From Erwinia sp. SLM-02 (GTDB lineage: Bacteria > Pseudomonadota > Gammaproteobacteria > Enterobacterales > Enterobacteriaceae): 64,000 nt of DNA. The notes under the pieces are model-generated. The model was not told where the DNA came from. It worked only from the letters and a program-made list of their open reading frames with translations, and ran no database searches. Location of the stretch: NCBI RefSeq assembly GCF_037450285.1, contig NZ_JAQISN010000001.1, positions 868,001 to 932,000 of the forward strand, read 5' to 3'. Both the position numbers and the translations under genes were made by a program. Shown in pieces: positions 28,020 to 36,206 of this stretch (positions are counted from its first letter, which is position 1; every line of letters starts with the position of its first letter).

Positions 28020-28218
28020 AAAATCCTTGTTACTTTTTAGGTTGACTGCGCCTTTGGGGTTGGTGCAGTGAGAACAGTGTAAATGCTGTCGACGTCAGAA
28101 ATCTTTGCGTGAAACGTAAAGAAAGTGAAAAGGTCTGATGAGGCGATGCCTTATCCTGGCGATTTAACATCGCGGTCTATAATGATTATCAGGCAGTTAC
28201 CTTAAAAAAGGAGAAGAC

Positions 28219-28377
28219 ATGGACTTTATACGTATTGTGATTGCGATTCTTTTACCCCCGTTAGGCGTCTTCCTGCAGGTGGGTTTAGGTGGTGCCTTCT
28301 GGCTTAATATCCTGCTGACCCTGTGTGGCTACATTCCCGGAATTGTTCATGCCGTCTGGGTGATTGCGCGCCGCTAA
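28219..28377 (+). CDS. PMP3/YqaE family small membrane protein
   Basis: A 52-residue proteolipid of the PMP3/UPF0057 family with two membrane helices. It shows the typical LLPPLGVFLQVG and NILLTLCGYIPGIVHAVWV. Family members are stress- and salt-induced and affect membrane potential in yeast and plants; the bacterial role is unclear. The ATG at 28219 follows AAAAAAGGAGAAG, and a TATAAT sequence lies about 40 bp upstream. It is similar in size and sequence to E. coli YqaE but in a different place. Confidence 0.9.
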   Translation: MDFIRIVIAILLPPLGVFLQVGLGGAFWLNILLTLCGYIPGIVHAVWVIARR

Positions 28378-28448
28378 TCGTGGCGCAAACCCCTGCGCAG
28401 CATGCGGTTTTCAGTTAAACTGTTGGGAAAAATTGCACAGGAGTTTCC

Positions 28449-28637
28449 ATGAAGGTGAATCAGCAGGTGACGGTAAAAACGGACGGCGGTCCTCGCCGGG
28501 TCGGCACGGTTCTGGCAGTGGAAGAGTTTAACGAAGGGACGATGTATCTGGTCGCGCTGGAAGACTATCCGCTGGGGATCTGGTTCTTTAATGAATCGGG
28601 TCATGAAGATGGCGTTTTCGTTCAACCCCACTCCTGA
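28449..28637 (+). CDS. dsrB: DsrB family protein
   Basis: A 62-residue protein nearly identical in pattern to E. coli DsrB: MKVNQQVTVKTDGGPRR near the N-terminus and YPLGIWFFNESGH in the C-terminal half. The function is unknown; E. coli dsrB is under RpoS influence. It lies between the DsrA-like sRNA and rcsA, reproducing the E. coli cluster order. A short hairpin (28645-28663) separates it from convergent rcsA. Confidence 0.93.
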   Translation: MKVNQQVTVKTDGGPRRVGTVLAVEEFNEGTMYLVALEDYPLGIWFFNESGHEDGVFVQPHS

Positions 28638-28644
28638 ATACGCT

Positions 28645-28663
28645 AAGGGGGTGATTCCCCCTT
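28645..28663. terminator. hairpin between convergent dsrB and rcsA
   Basis: AAGGGGG (28645-28651) and CCCCCTT (28657-28663) pair around TGATT. There is no long T-run; it is probably a weak bidirectional terminator. Confidence 0.5.
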
Positions 28664-28676
28664 CAAACATCCGCTG

Positions 28677-29318
28677 TTAACCCTGCCGCACGTTGACGTA
28701 AATACCGCTGGTCACATTATCCATCAGCCGAACGACGTGATAGATCACCTGCTTATTGTGCGTCTTAATTTTCCGCTTAATATTGCCCTTGTGCGATGAG
28801 ACGGTCTTCACCTTGATCTGCATTCGGTCGGAAATCTGGCTCGTATCGTGGCCGGACATCCACATTCTTAGCATATTCGATTCCGTCTGGCTGAGCGTCA
28901 GGGGATGAACGTCTTTGCCCGCAGACTGGCGTGACGAGATATTCAGCCGCTGCTGGAAGTAACTGCTTAACAGCTGGTCCAGCGTGGCGGGCTTAATGGA
29001 TTTAGAGGTAATAATCAGGTTCTTGCGAACGTAAAGGTATTCTTCAAAATGGTTGTTAGAGATAGCCATGAATATGAAGAATAGCGTGTCCGGGTGCTGC
29101 ACGATCGCATTGCGGATCTGCTGGCTTGCTTCGGGTTCATTAATGAAGCAGTCCTCGTTGATAAACACCACGCCCGGATGCATCTGCTGGCAGCAGGTTT
29201 GCAGCCGATCGATGCCGTTCACCGGCGTTATATTCTTGCTTTTAATCCCTTTGGTTGTCATATAGTTGATCAACCCCGTGCGGGTATAATTACATGGGTC
29301 CATAATTATCGTTGGCAT
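28677..29318 (-). CDS. rcsA: capsule synthesis activator RcsA
   Basis: A 213-residue LuxR-type regulator that forms a heterodimer with RcsB to activate exopolysaccharide (colanic acid or amylovoran type) genes. The C-terminal helix-turn-helix is very close to E. coli RcsA, with SSHKGNIKRKIKTHNKQVIYH and LRMWMSGHDTSQISD. The start is placed at 29318 (MPTIIMDPCNYTR), the conserved N-terminus, with AAGGG 8 bp before it. An in-frame ATG at 29348 lacks a good ribosome-binding site. A candidate RcsAB box upstream suggests autoactivation. Confidence 0.93.
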   Translation of the reverse strand: MPTIIMDPCNYTRTGLINYMTTKGIKSKNITPVNGIDRLQTCCQQMHPGVVFINEDCFINEPEASQQIRNAIVQHPDTLFFIFMAISNNHFEEYLYVRKNLIITSKSIKPATLDQLLSSYFQQRLNISSRQSAGKDVHPLTLSQTESNMLRMWMSGHDTSQISDRMQIKVKTVSSHKGNIKRKIKTHNKQVIYHVVRLMDNVTSGIYVNVRQG

Positions 29319-29536
29319 TCTTGCGGCCCTTACCGGTTCGTTATCCATTCAAATCAACGAGGAATTACACGTCAGCGCGTGAGAAGAAAGCGTTGTTATT
29401 TCACGTTCTTGATATAGCTGCCAACATTAATGCTACCCCATCGCCTGCGGCTGGAGTATTGACTCATCCTTGTTGAAGGGGCTGCGTGGCTCGCAGCAAT
29501 CGCGGTCACTATCGCGTAAAATGTTAAAAATCATGA

Positions 29537-29550
29537 TAGGATTTTTCTTA
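29537..29550 (-). promoter_or_regulatory. candidate RcsAB box of rcsA
   Basis: On the minus strand TAAGAAAAATCCTA matches the RcsAB consensus TAAGAATATTCCTA at 12 of 14 positions. It lies about 220 bp before the rcsA start. In E. coli and Erwinia an RcsAB box at rcsA gives autoactivation. Confidence 0.7.
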
Positions 29551-29737
29551 AAAAAATTCAATCAGAAAAATACTCTACTGAAACATCAGGGTTTTTTACA
29601 CCGCGAAATTCATCAAAGTGAAATACTTCCTCAGTAAAATAATCTCTGAAAACATCAGCTTGAATAAGCCTGCTTCGTAGTGCGCTAACTATTAAATCTC
29701 ATATTTTATGATGTGGATGAGTAGCCGTATGACCCAT

Positions 29738-29791
29738 GCAGATTTAACAAACTAATGCGTTAATCCCGGGCGGGAAAGCTGTTAAATCTGC
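29738..29791. repeat. 12-bp inverted repeat with 30-nt loop
   Basis: GCAGATTTAACA (29738-29749) is repeated inverted and perfect as TGTTAAATCTGC (29780-29791). The 30-nt spacer is itself partly GC-rich. It may be a terminator for the minus-strand AriR-like gene or an operator. Confidence 0.5.
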
Positions 29792-29895
29792 TGGTTTTTA
29801 GTACTGGAAAAGTTTTCACCGCAGGCGGGTCATAGGAAAACATTATTTCCCGGGCGAATTAATAATATCGATGTGCGTAAAAGTTATAATTGCTG

Positions 29896-30105
29896 TTAAT
29901 CGGGCTTTATTAACCGAATGGCGTGTTCCAGAACCTTTTGCTCATCGCGGTTAGCATCCCCCCGATTGTGGCGCGTCTGCTTCAGCAGGCTGGCAATCAT
30001 TCCCCGGGAAATATTATGGCCATCTTCCGTCAGGACAATCGCCGCATCGCCAATAACCCGACAAACCTCATCATAATATTCTTCGCTGAGCACATCACGT
30101 TTCAT
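29896..30105 (-). CDS. YcgZ/YmgA/AriR-family connector protein
   Basis: A 69-residue protein with the family pattern GDAAIVLTEDGHNISR, then a C-terminal helix rich in charged residues (DEQKVLEHAIRLI). It resembles E. coli YcgZ and AriR, small connectors that act on the Rcs phosphorelay and biofilm genes. The start at 30105 is preferred over ATG 30156 because GGGAGAG lies just before it. The position near rcsA suggests a related regulatory role, which is an inference. Confidence 0.6.
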   Translation of the reverse strand: MKRDVLSEEYYDEVCRVIGDAAIVLTEDGHNISRGMIASLLKQTRHNRGDANRDEQKVLEHAIRLIKPD

Positions 30106-30274
30106 TTTTACTCTCCCATCGTGGCGTATGACCAGGCATTCATCCTCCGCTAGCAAAGCGGATTCCGCAATGCGCCTCCTTTGACACGCACTTTCTTCAA
30201 ACCATCGCAGTTAAAAAAGGGTAGCAACGATTGTGAGCGTGTCAAACTTCCTCACTGTCCGTTAGCAACAGCGA

Positions 30275-31669
30275 TTAGAGAACGAATTCCGGTCTGACCT
30301 GGTTCCTGCCGCTGCTTTTGGCCACATAGAGTTGCTCATCGGCGCGATTAATCGCTTCGTCCAGCGCCTGTACGCTGTTGATATTCAGCAGGCTGATACC
30401 CATGCTGGCCGTGACGCTCAAATCGTTGCCGTTAAGCAGGACGGCGTTATTTTCAATACTGTTACGCAGCCTGTTCGCCAGCAGAAACGCCCGCGGTTCG
30501 TTTGCCGACTCAAGCAGCACCAGGAACTCTTCTCCCCCCATACGGCAGACCAGCGCGGTTGGCGGTAGCGCCTGCTGGATGCACTGCACGGTTTTCGCCA
30601 GCACATAATCCCCGGCGGCATGGCCCCAGGTATCGTTAATATTTTTAAAGCGATCGATATCAACCAGAAACAGCGCCCCGGAAAAGCCGGGTGGACGATT
30701 GCGCGACGCCAGCAGCGCCTGCAGGCGAGACGACAGGCCGCTGCGGGTCAGCGCCCCGGTCAGCAGATCGTAATCCGCCCGGCGGGTGACGCGTGCAACC
30801 AGACGCTGATTGGCCTCAATGCTGAGGGAAACGATTAACGGGCTGATGGTCATGGCGGCCACGCCCAGCCGTGCCGCCGACAGGCTGTCGATGCGGAACA
30901 GGTCATTCTCTCCCTGGATATTCAGGACGTTTCCGGCCACCAGAATGATCTCGCTGATGCCGGTGACCAGCGTCAGGCAACAGGTGATAAACAGCGGATA
31001 ACTGATGGCGCACCACAGCAGCGCGGGAAGGGGGAACAGCAGGCTTCCGCCGCCGCCCACCCAGATGCTGATTGCCGTGCTCACCAGCAGGGCCACCAGC
31101 GGCAGCAGCGAACTCTCGAAGGTTTTTCGCAGTATCGCACGCAGTTCATCACGGCGCGGCAGACTGATGACCGCCGGCAGCAGGAGGATTGAGGTCGACA
31201 TCTGCTCCGAAAACCATGAGAACCAGGCCTTGAACAGTTCATCATGGAAATAGCGCTCGCTGACCACGCCCCCGATGGCGGCACAGACCAGCGCACCGGC
31301 GATGGACGCCGGGAAAATCCGCATCAGCGACTGCAGGCGGCGGGGATACGGGCGGGTGAAGTGGCGGGTCAGCAATACCCAGCGCGCCGCGGCGATAAAG
31401 GTGATATTGGAGAAATTAACCCCGACCGAGATCATCGCCGGTGTACCCCAGCATAAATCGGTGGCCAGCATGCCGAAAAACAGCACCAGCAGCGAAACGC
31501 GGTTATCCAGAGCCGGAAAACGGATCAGCAATCCCAGCAGTACCGCATTGCCCGGCCAAAAGATCGACATGGATTCGAAATTACGAAAGCTCAGGCCAAT
31601 AACCGAGAGCAGAATGGCGAAAAAAAACAGAACAATGACCTGGTGAATACGATTTTTATTGTTTGGCAT
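30275..31669 (-). CDS. MASE1-like membrane diguanylate cyclase
   Basis: A 464-residue protein. The N-terminal ~290 residues hold about eight to ten hydrophobic segments, like a MASE1 sensor domain (SIFWPGNAVLLGLL, VGVNFSNITFIAAARW). A C-terminal GGDEF domain has an intact GGEEF (RMGGEEFLVLL). The inhibitory RxxD site is replaced by PPTA, so product inhibition at that site is not expected. It is probably an active c-di-GMP synthase in the inner membrane. Confidence 0.82.
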   Translation of the reverse strand: MPNNKNRIHQVIVLFFFAILLSVIGLSFRNFESMSIFWPGNAVLLGLLIRFPALDNRVSLLVLFFGMLATDLCWGTPAMISVGVNFSNITFIAAARWVLLTRHFTRPYPRRLQSLMRIFPASIAGALVCAAIGGVVSERYFHDELFKAWFSWFSEQMSTSILLLPAVISLPRRDELRAILRKTFESSLLPLVALLVSTAISIWVGGGGSLLFPLPALLWCAISYPLFITCCLTLVTGISEIILVAGNVLNIQGENDLFRIDSLSAARLGVAAMTISPLIVSLSIEANQRLVARVTRRADYDLLTGALTRSGLSSRLQALLASRNRPPGFSGALFLVDIDRFKNINDTWGHAAGDYVLAKTVQCIQQALPPTALVCRMGGEEFLVLLESANEPRAFLLANRLRNSIENNAVLLNGNDLSVTASMGISLLNINSVQALDEAINRADEQLYVAKSSGRNQVRPEFVL

Positions 31670-32132
31670 CTTCAGACTCGGTGCTGCCTGGTACGGCCGC
31701 TTATAGCATCTTGAATTGAGTCGCTGGCTTCCGGCCGGTATCCCCGTTCGGGGGATGACCTGAACTCACGCGCGAATGACATAAGTGACGAGCTGGATGA
31801 AAGCAAATTGGTAAGAACATTCCTGGTTATCATAGTAGCAAGAGTCGGCGTTGTCTTTTCTGAAAATCATCACATTCTGTTCTTAATGAATCACTTCTCG
31901 CGCTTTTTATTCCGAAAGCGGGGTGAAATTGCCAAAGGCAGAGGGCGACAGACGGCCGGTGAACGGTTAATCGCGCCGGCAGCGGCCAGATTTTAACCGC
32001 TGGCGTTGAGATTAGGCCGAATGTTTCAGCCATTGACAAAACAATGCGCACAGTCAGAGGCTTAGTGGTTCCATAAGGCGGTACTAAGCTTTATCATTCC
32101 CTCCACTTATTGCACGAGCAAAAACGGATTTC
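31670..32132. other. 463-bp divergent region before lolC
   Basis: No gene is supported. A small GC hairpin ATCCCC/GGGGGAT lies near 31740-31757, close to the start side of the cyclase gene. TTGACA at 32034 may be part of the lolC promoter, but a fitting -10 was not obvious. Confidence 0.35.
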
Positions 32133-33332
32133 ATGTATCAGCCTGTCGCACTCTTTATCGGCCTGCGCTACATGCGCGGGCGCGCCTCCGACCGCTTCGG
32201 GCGGTTTGTTTCCTGGCTATCGGCCATCGGTATCACGCTGGGCGTGATGGCGCTGGTGACCGTGCTGTCGGTTATGAACGGGCTGGAGCACCAGCTGGAG
32301 CAAAATACCCTCGGCCTGATGCCGCAGGCGCTGGTGACCAGCGACAGCGGCTCAATTAACCCACAGAAAACGCCCGCGGATTCGCTGCACCTCAGCGGTA
32401 TCAGCAGGGTAACGCCGCTGAGCACCGGCGAGGTGGTGATGCAGAGCGCACGCAGCGTTGGCGTGGGCGTGATGCTGGGGATCAATCCTGACGAACCCGA
32501 TCCGCTCACCCCTTACCTGATTAACGTCAGGCAGCAGCAGCTGCAGAGCGGTGAATATAACGTCATCCTCGGTGAGCAGCTGGCCGCGCAGTTGGGCGTT
32601 CGCCCTGGCGAACAGATCCGCCTGATGGTGCCTTCCGCCAGCCAGTTCACCCCAATGGGGCGGATCCCCAGCCAGCGTCTGTTTACGGTGATCGGCACCT
32701 TCGCCGCCAACAGCGACGTGGACGGCTATCAGATCCTCGTCAATCAGCAGGATGCCTCACGCCTGATGCGCTATCCGGCCGGAAATATCACCGGCTGGCG
32801 GTTATGGCTGGATAAGCCGCTGGAGGTTGACGTGGTCAGTCAGCAAAAACTGCCTGACGGCCTGGTGTGGAAGGACTGGCGCGAGCGTAAAGGCGAGCTG
32901 TTCCAGGCGGTGAAGATGGAAAAAAATATGATGGGGCTGCTGCTCAGCCTTATTGTGGCCGTCGCCGCCTTTAATATCGTCACCTCGCTGGGCCTGCTGA
33001 TCATGGAAAAGCAGGGGGAAGTGGCGATCCTGCAAACCCAGGGCCTGACGCGCCGGCAAATCGTGGCGGTATTTATGGTGCAGGGGGCGACGGCGGGCGT
33101 GGTCGGTTCCGTGCTGGGCGCGCTGCTCGGCATGCTGCTGGCCAGCCAGCTGAATAATCTGATGCCGGTGATTGGCGCGTTCCTTGATGGCGCCGCGCTG
33201 CCGGTTGATATTTCCCTGACGCAGGTGGCGACCATTACCGTCACGGCAATTATCGTGGCGCTGCTGTCAACGCTGTATCCTTCCTGGCGCGCTGCCGCCG
33301 TTCAACCCGCTGAGGCTTTACGTTATGAGTAA
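32133..33332 (+). CDS. lolC: lipoprotein-releasing ABC transporter subunit LolC
   Basis: A 399-residue inner-membrane subunit of LolCDE, which frees outer-membrane lipoproteins for LolA. It has one N-terminal membrane helix (about residues 24-45), a large periplasmic domain and three C-terminal helices. LolC carries the hook for LolA. It overlaps lolD by 8 bp. Length equals the E. coli protein. Confidence 0.95.
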   Translation: MYQPVALFIGLRYMRGRASDRFGRFVSWLSAIGITLGVMALVTVLSVMNGLEHQLEQNTLGLMPQALVTSDSGSINPQKTPADSLHLSGISRVTPLSTGEVVMQSARSVGVGVMLGINPDEPDPLTPYLINVRQQQLQSGEYNVILGEQLAAQLGVRPGEQIRLMVPSASQFTPMGRIPSQRLFTVIGTFAANSDVDGYQILVNQQDASRLMRYPAGNITGWRLWLDKPLEVDVVSQQKLPDGLVWKDWRERKGELFQAVKMEKNMMGLLLSLIVAVAAFNIVTSLGLLIMEKQGEVAILQTQGLTRRQIVAVFMVQGATAGVVGSVLGALLGMLLASQLNNLMPVIGAFLDGAALPVDISLTQVATITVTAIIVALLSTLYPSWRAAAVQPAEALRYE

Positions 33333-34029
33333 CAAGATCCTGTTGCAGTGCGACAACCTGTGCAAACGCTATCAGGAAGGCAGCGTGCAGACCGATGTCC
33401 TGCGCAACGTCTCCTTCAGCGTGCAGCCGGGTGAAATGATGGCCATCGTCGGCAGTTCAGGCTCCGGTAAAAGTACCCTGATGCACCTGCTCGGCGGGCT
33501 GGATACGCCCACCTCCGGCAGCGTGGTGTTTGACGGTAAATCACTCAATGACATGTCCTCCGCCGCGAAAGCCGAGCTGCGTAACCGCGAGCTGGGCTTT
33601 ATTTATCAGTTCCATCACCTGCTGCCGGACTTCAGCGCACTGGAAAACGTGGCGATGCCGCTGATGATCGGAAAAACGCCGAAAGCGGAAACCCGGACCC
33701 GGGCGCTGGAGATGCTAAAAGCCGTGGGCCTCGATCACCGTGCCGCGCATCGCCCGTCGGAACTGTCCGGCGGAGAGCGCCAGCGCGTGGCGATCGCCCG
33801 CGCGCTGGTGAACAACCCGCGACTGGTGCTGGCCGATGAGCCGACCGGGAACCTGGACGCGCGCAATGCCGATGCGATTTTCGATCTGCTGGGTGAACTC
33901 AACCAGCGGCAGGGCACGGCGTTTCTGGTGGTAACTCACGATTTGCATCTGGCTAAGCGCATGCGCCGCCAGGTAGAAATGCGCGACGGCCAGCTCAGCG
34001 ATCGCCTGACGATGGCGGGTAGCCTGTGA
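33325..34029 (+). CDS. lolD: lipoprotein-releasing ABC transporter ATPase LolD
   Basis: A 234-residue ATPase. Walker A is GSSGSGKST, the signature LSGGERQRVAIARAL, and Walker B VLADEPTGNLD. It powers LolCE. It overlaps lolC by 8 bp and lolE by a single base (stop TGA at 34027-34029, ATG at 34029), so translation of the three genes is coupled. Confidence 0.97.
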   Translation: MSNKILLQCDNLCKRYQEGSVQTDVLRNVSFSVQPGEMMAIVGSSGSGKSTLMHLLGGLDTPTSGSVVFDGKSLNDMSSAAKAELRNRELGFIYQFHHLLPDFSALENVAMPLMIGKTPKAETRTRALEMLKAVGLDHRAAHRPSELSGGERQRVAIARALVNNPRLVLADEPTGNLDARNADAIFDLLGELNQRQGTAFLVVTHDLHLAKRMRRQVEMRDGQLSDRLTMAGSL

Positions 34030-35273
34030 TGGCGAAGTCTCTCTCTTTACTGCTGGGTCTGCGCTTCAGCCGCGGCCGCCGTCGCGGGGGAATGGTATCG
34101 CTTATCTCGGTGATCTCCACCGTCGGTATTGCCCTTGGCGTGGCGGTGCTGATCGTCGGACTGAGTGCGATGAACGGCTTCGAACGTGAGCTGAACAACC
34201 GTATTCTCGCGGTGGTGCCACACGGCGAAATCGAGCCGGTCAACCAGCCGTTCACCGGCTGGCAGGGCATGCTGCCGAAAATCGAGCGGGTACCCGGCGT
34301 CGCCGCAGCGGCTCCCTATATTAATTTTACCGGCCTGATTGAAAGCGGCAGCAAGCTGCAGGCCGTGCAGGTGAAAGGCGTGGATCCGCAGCAGGAGGCG
34401 CAGCTTAGCGCGTTGCCTTCCTACGTGCAGGGTAATGCCTGGCAATCGTTCGGTGCCGGCAAGCAGCAAATCCTGCTGGGGCAGGGCGTGGCCAACAGCC
34501 TGAAGGTGAAGCAGGGCGACTGGCTGACCATAATGATCCCCAACAGCGATGCGCAGAATAAGCTGCTACAGCCCAAGCGCGTGCGCCTGCAGGTCAGCGG
34601 CATTCTTAAATTAAGCGGCATGCTTGACCACGGTCTGGCGCTGGTTCCGCTGGGCGATGCGCAGCAGCTGCTGGGTATGGGGGATAACGTCACCGGCATC
34701 GCCATTAAAGCCGCCGACCCGTTCAGCGCGCAGAAGCTGATTCGTGAAGCCGGCACCGTGACCAACGCCTATGTGTCCATCCGTAGCTGGATAGGGACCT
34801 ACGGCTATATGTACCGTGATATTCAGATGATCCGCGCCATTATGTATCTGGCTATGGTGCTGGTGATCGGCGTGGCCTGCTTCAACATCGTTTCAACGTT
34901 GGTAATGGCGGTGAAGGATAAGAGCGGTGACATCGCCGTGCTGCGCACGCTGGGGGCAAAAGACGGCCTGATCCGCGCCATCTTTATCTGGTACGGGCTG
35001 CTGGCCGGGCTGGTGGGCAGCGTCAGCGGAGTGATCGTCGGCGTGCTGGCCGCGCTGAACCTCACCGCGATTATTCACGCTCTTGAAGCATTGACCGGCT
35101 ATCATTTCCTCTCCGGCGATATCTACTTCATTGATTTCCTGCCGTCCGAGCTGCACTGGCGGGATGTGGTTATCGTGCTGTTTACCTCCCTGCTGCTCAG
35201 CCTGATCGCCAGCTGGTATCCGGCACGGCGCGCCAGCCGTATCGATCCGGCGCGTGTATTAAGCGGCCAGTAA
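34029..35273 (+). CDS. lolE: lipoprotein-releasing ABC transporter subunit LolE
   Basis: A 414-residue LolC paralogue that binds the outgoing lipoprotein. The N-terminus GLRFSRGRRRGGMVSLISVI and the C-terminus YPARRASRIDPARVLSGQ are almost the same as in E. coli. The start is ATG 34029 in the TGATG overlap with lolD; the GTG at 34026 is less likely. Four membrane helices are predicted with a periplasmic domain between the first two. Confidence 0.96.
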   Translation: MAKSLSLLLGLRFSRGRRRGGMVSLISVISTVGIALGVAVLIVGLSAMNGFERELNNRILAVVPHGEIEPVNQPFTGWQGMLPKIERVPGVAAAAPYINFTGLIESGSKLQAVQVKGVDPQQEAQLSALPSYVQGNAWQSFGAGKQQILLGQGVANSLKVKQGDWLTIMIPNSDAQNKLLQPKRVRLQVSGILKLSGMLDHGLALVPLGDAQQLLGMGDNVTGIAIKAADPFSAQKLIREAGTVTNAYVSIRSWIGTYGYMYRDIQMIRAIMYLAMVLVIGVACFNIVSTLVMAVKDKSGDIAVLRTLGAKDGLIRAIFIWYGLLAGLVGSVSGVIVGVLAALNLTAIIHALEALTGYHFLSGDIYFIDFLPSELHWRDVVIVLFTSLLLSLIASWYPARRASRIDPARVLSGQ

Positions 35274-35284
35274 GCGAGGCGCGG

Positions 35285-36196
35285 ATGTACTACGGTTTTG
35301 ATATTGGCGGCACTAAAATTGCCCTGGGCGTGTACAACGCCCGGCGCGAGGCGATCTGGAGCAAACGGGTGGCTACCCCGGCGCAGGATTATGAGCAGTT
35401 GCTGACGGTACTGCAGGCGCTGACTGCCGAAGCCGATGCGTTTTGCGGCAGCGCGGGCAGCGTCGGTCTGGGCATTCCTGGCCTGCCGGTGCCCGACGAC
35501 GGCACGGTATTCAGTGCCAACCTGCCCGCCGCGCGGGGCCGGACGCTGCGCGCCGATCTCAGCCAGCGGCTGGGGCGCGAAGTCCGGATTGATAATGACG
35601 CCAACTGCTTTGCCCTCTCTGAAGCCTGGGACGATGAGTTTCAGGCCTATCCCGTGGTGCTCGGCATGATCCTCGGGACCGGCGTGGGCGGCGGCCTGAT
35701 CGTTGACGGCAAGCCGGTCACCGGCCGCAATTATGTGGCCGGTGAGATGGGGCATCTGCGCCTGCCGGTGGATGCGCTGGAGGTGCTGGGCCGTGATATT
35801 CCGCTGCTGACCTGCGGCTGCGGCAAAAAGGGCTGTATTGAGGGGTATCTCTCAGGTTCTGGTTTTTCCTGGCTGTGGCAGCACTTTTATCATCAGACTC
35901 TCAGTGCGCAGGAGATAATCACCCGTTATTATCAGGGAGATGCCAGCGCGCTGGCTCACACTGAACGCTATCGTCAGCTGCTGGCGGTATGCCTGGGCAA
36001 TCTGCTGACCCTGCTGGACCCCCATCTGGTGGTGCTGGGCGGTGGCCTGTCCAATTTTGATGCGTTGTATGACGGCCTGGCGGAGCGGGTTGCGCCTTAC
36101 CTGCTGCCGGTCGCCAAACCACCGCGCTTTGCCAAAGCGCGGCACGGAGACGCAGGCGGAATGCGCGGTGCCGCATTCCTGCATATTAAGGATTAG
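35285..36196 (+). CDS. nagK: N-acetyl-D-glucosamine kinase
   Basis: A 303-residue ROK-family kinase that phosphorylates GlcNAc recovered from cell-wall turnover. It has the ATP motif DIGGTKIALGV, the catalytic IDNDANCFALSE and the zinc-binding CGCGKKGCIEGYLSG. It follows lolE and precedes cobB as in E. coli, and functionally complements nagZ and ldcA elsewhere in the window. Confidence 0.95.
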   Translation: MYYGFDIGGTKIALGVYNARREAIWSKRVATPAQDYEQLLTVLQALTAEADAFCGSAGSVGLGIPGLPVPDDGTVFSANLPAARGRTLRADLSQRLGREVRIDNDANCFALSEAWDDEFQAYPVVLGMILGTGVGGGLIVDGKPVTGRNYVAGEMGHLRLPVDALEVLGRDIPLLTCGCGKKGCIEGYLSGSGFSWLWQHFYHQTLSAQEIITRYYQGDASALAHTERYRQLLAVCLGNLLTLLDPHLVVLGGGLSNFDALYDGLAERVAPYLLPVAKPPRFAKARHGDAGGMRGAAFLHIKD

Positions 36197-36206
36197 AGGA
36201 TCGACT

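Larger units (their letters stand above)
27576..28218. other. 643-bp intergenic region with sRNA signals
   Basis: The region between yedP and the PMP3 gene holds a DsrA-like sRNA on the plus strand (about 27845-27942) and a strong minus-strand terminator hairpin (27994-28019). A TATAAT box at 28178-28183 probably serves the PMP3 gene. Two TGTACA palindromes near 27785 and 27804 precede the sRNA and could be part of its control. Confidence 0.5.
29319..29895. other. 577-bp AT-rich rcsA upstream region
   Basis: No gene is seen. The region is AT-rich and contains a candidate RcsAB box (29537-29550) and a 12-bp inverted repeat (29738-29791). Long regulatory leaders before rcsA are also known in other enterics, where H-NS silences it. 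Confidence 0.5.
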
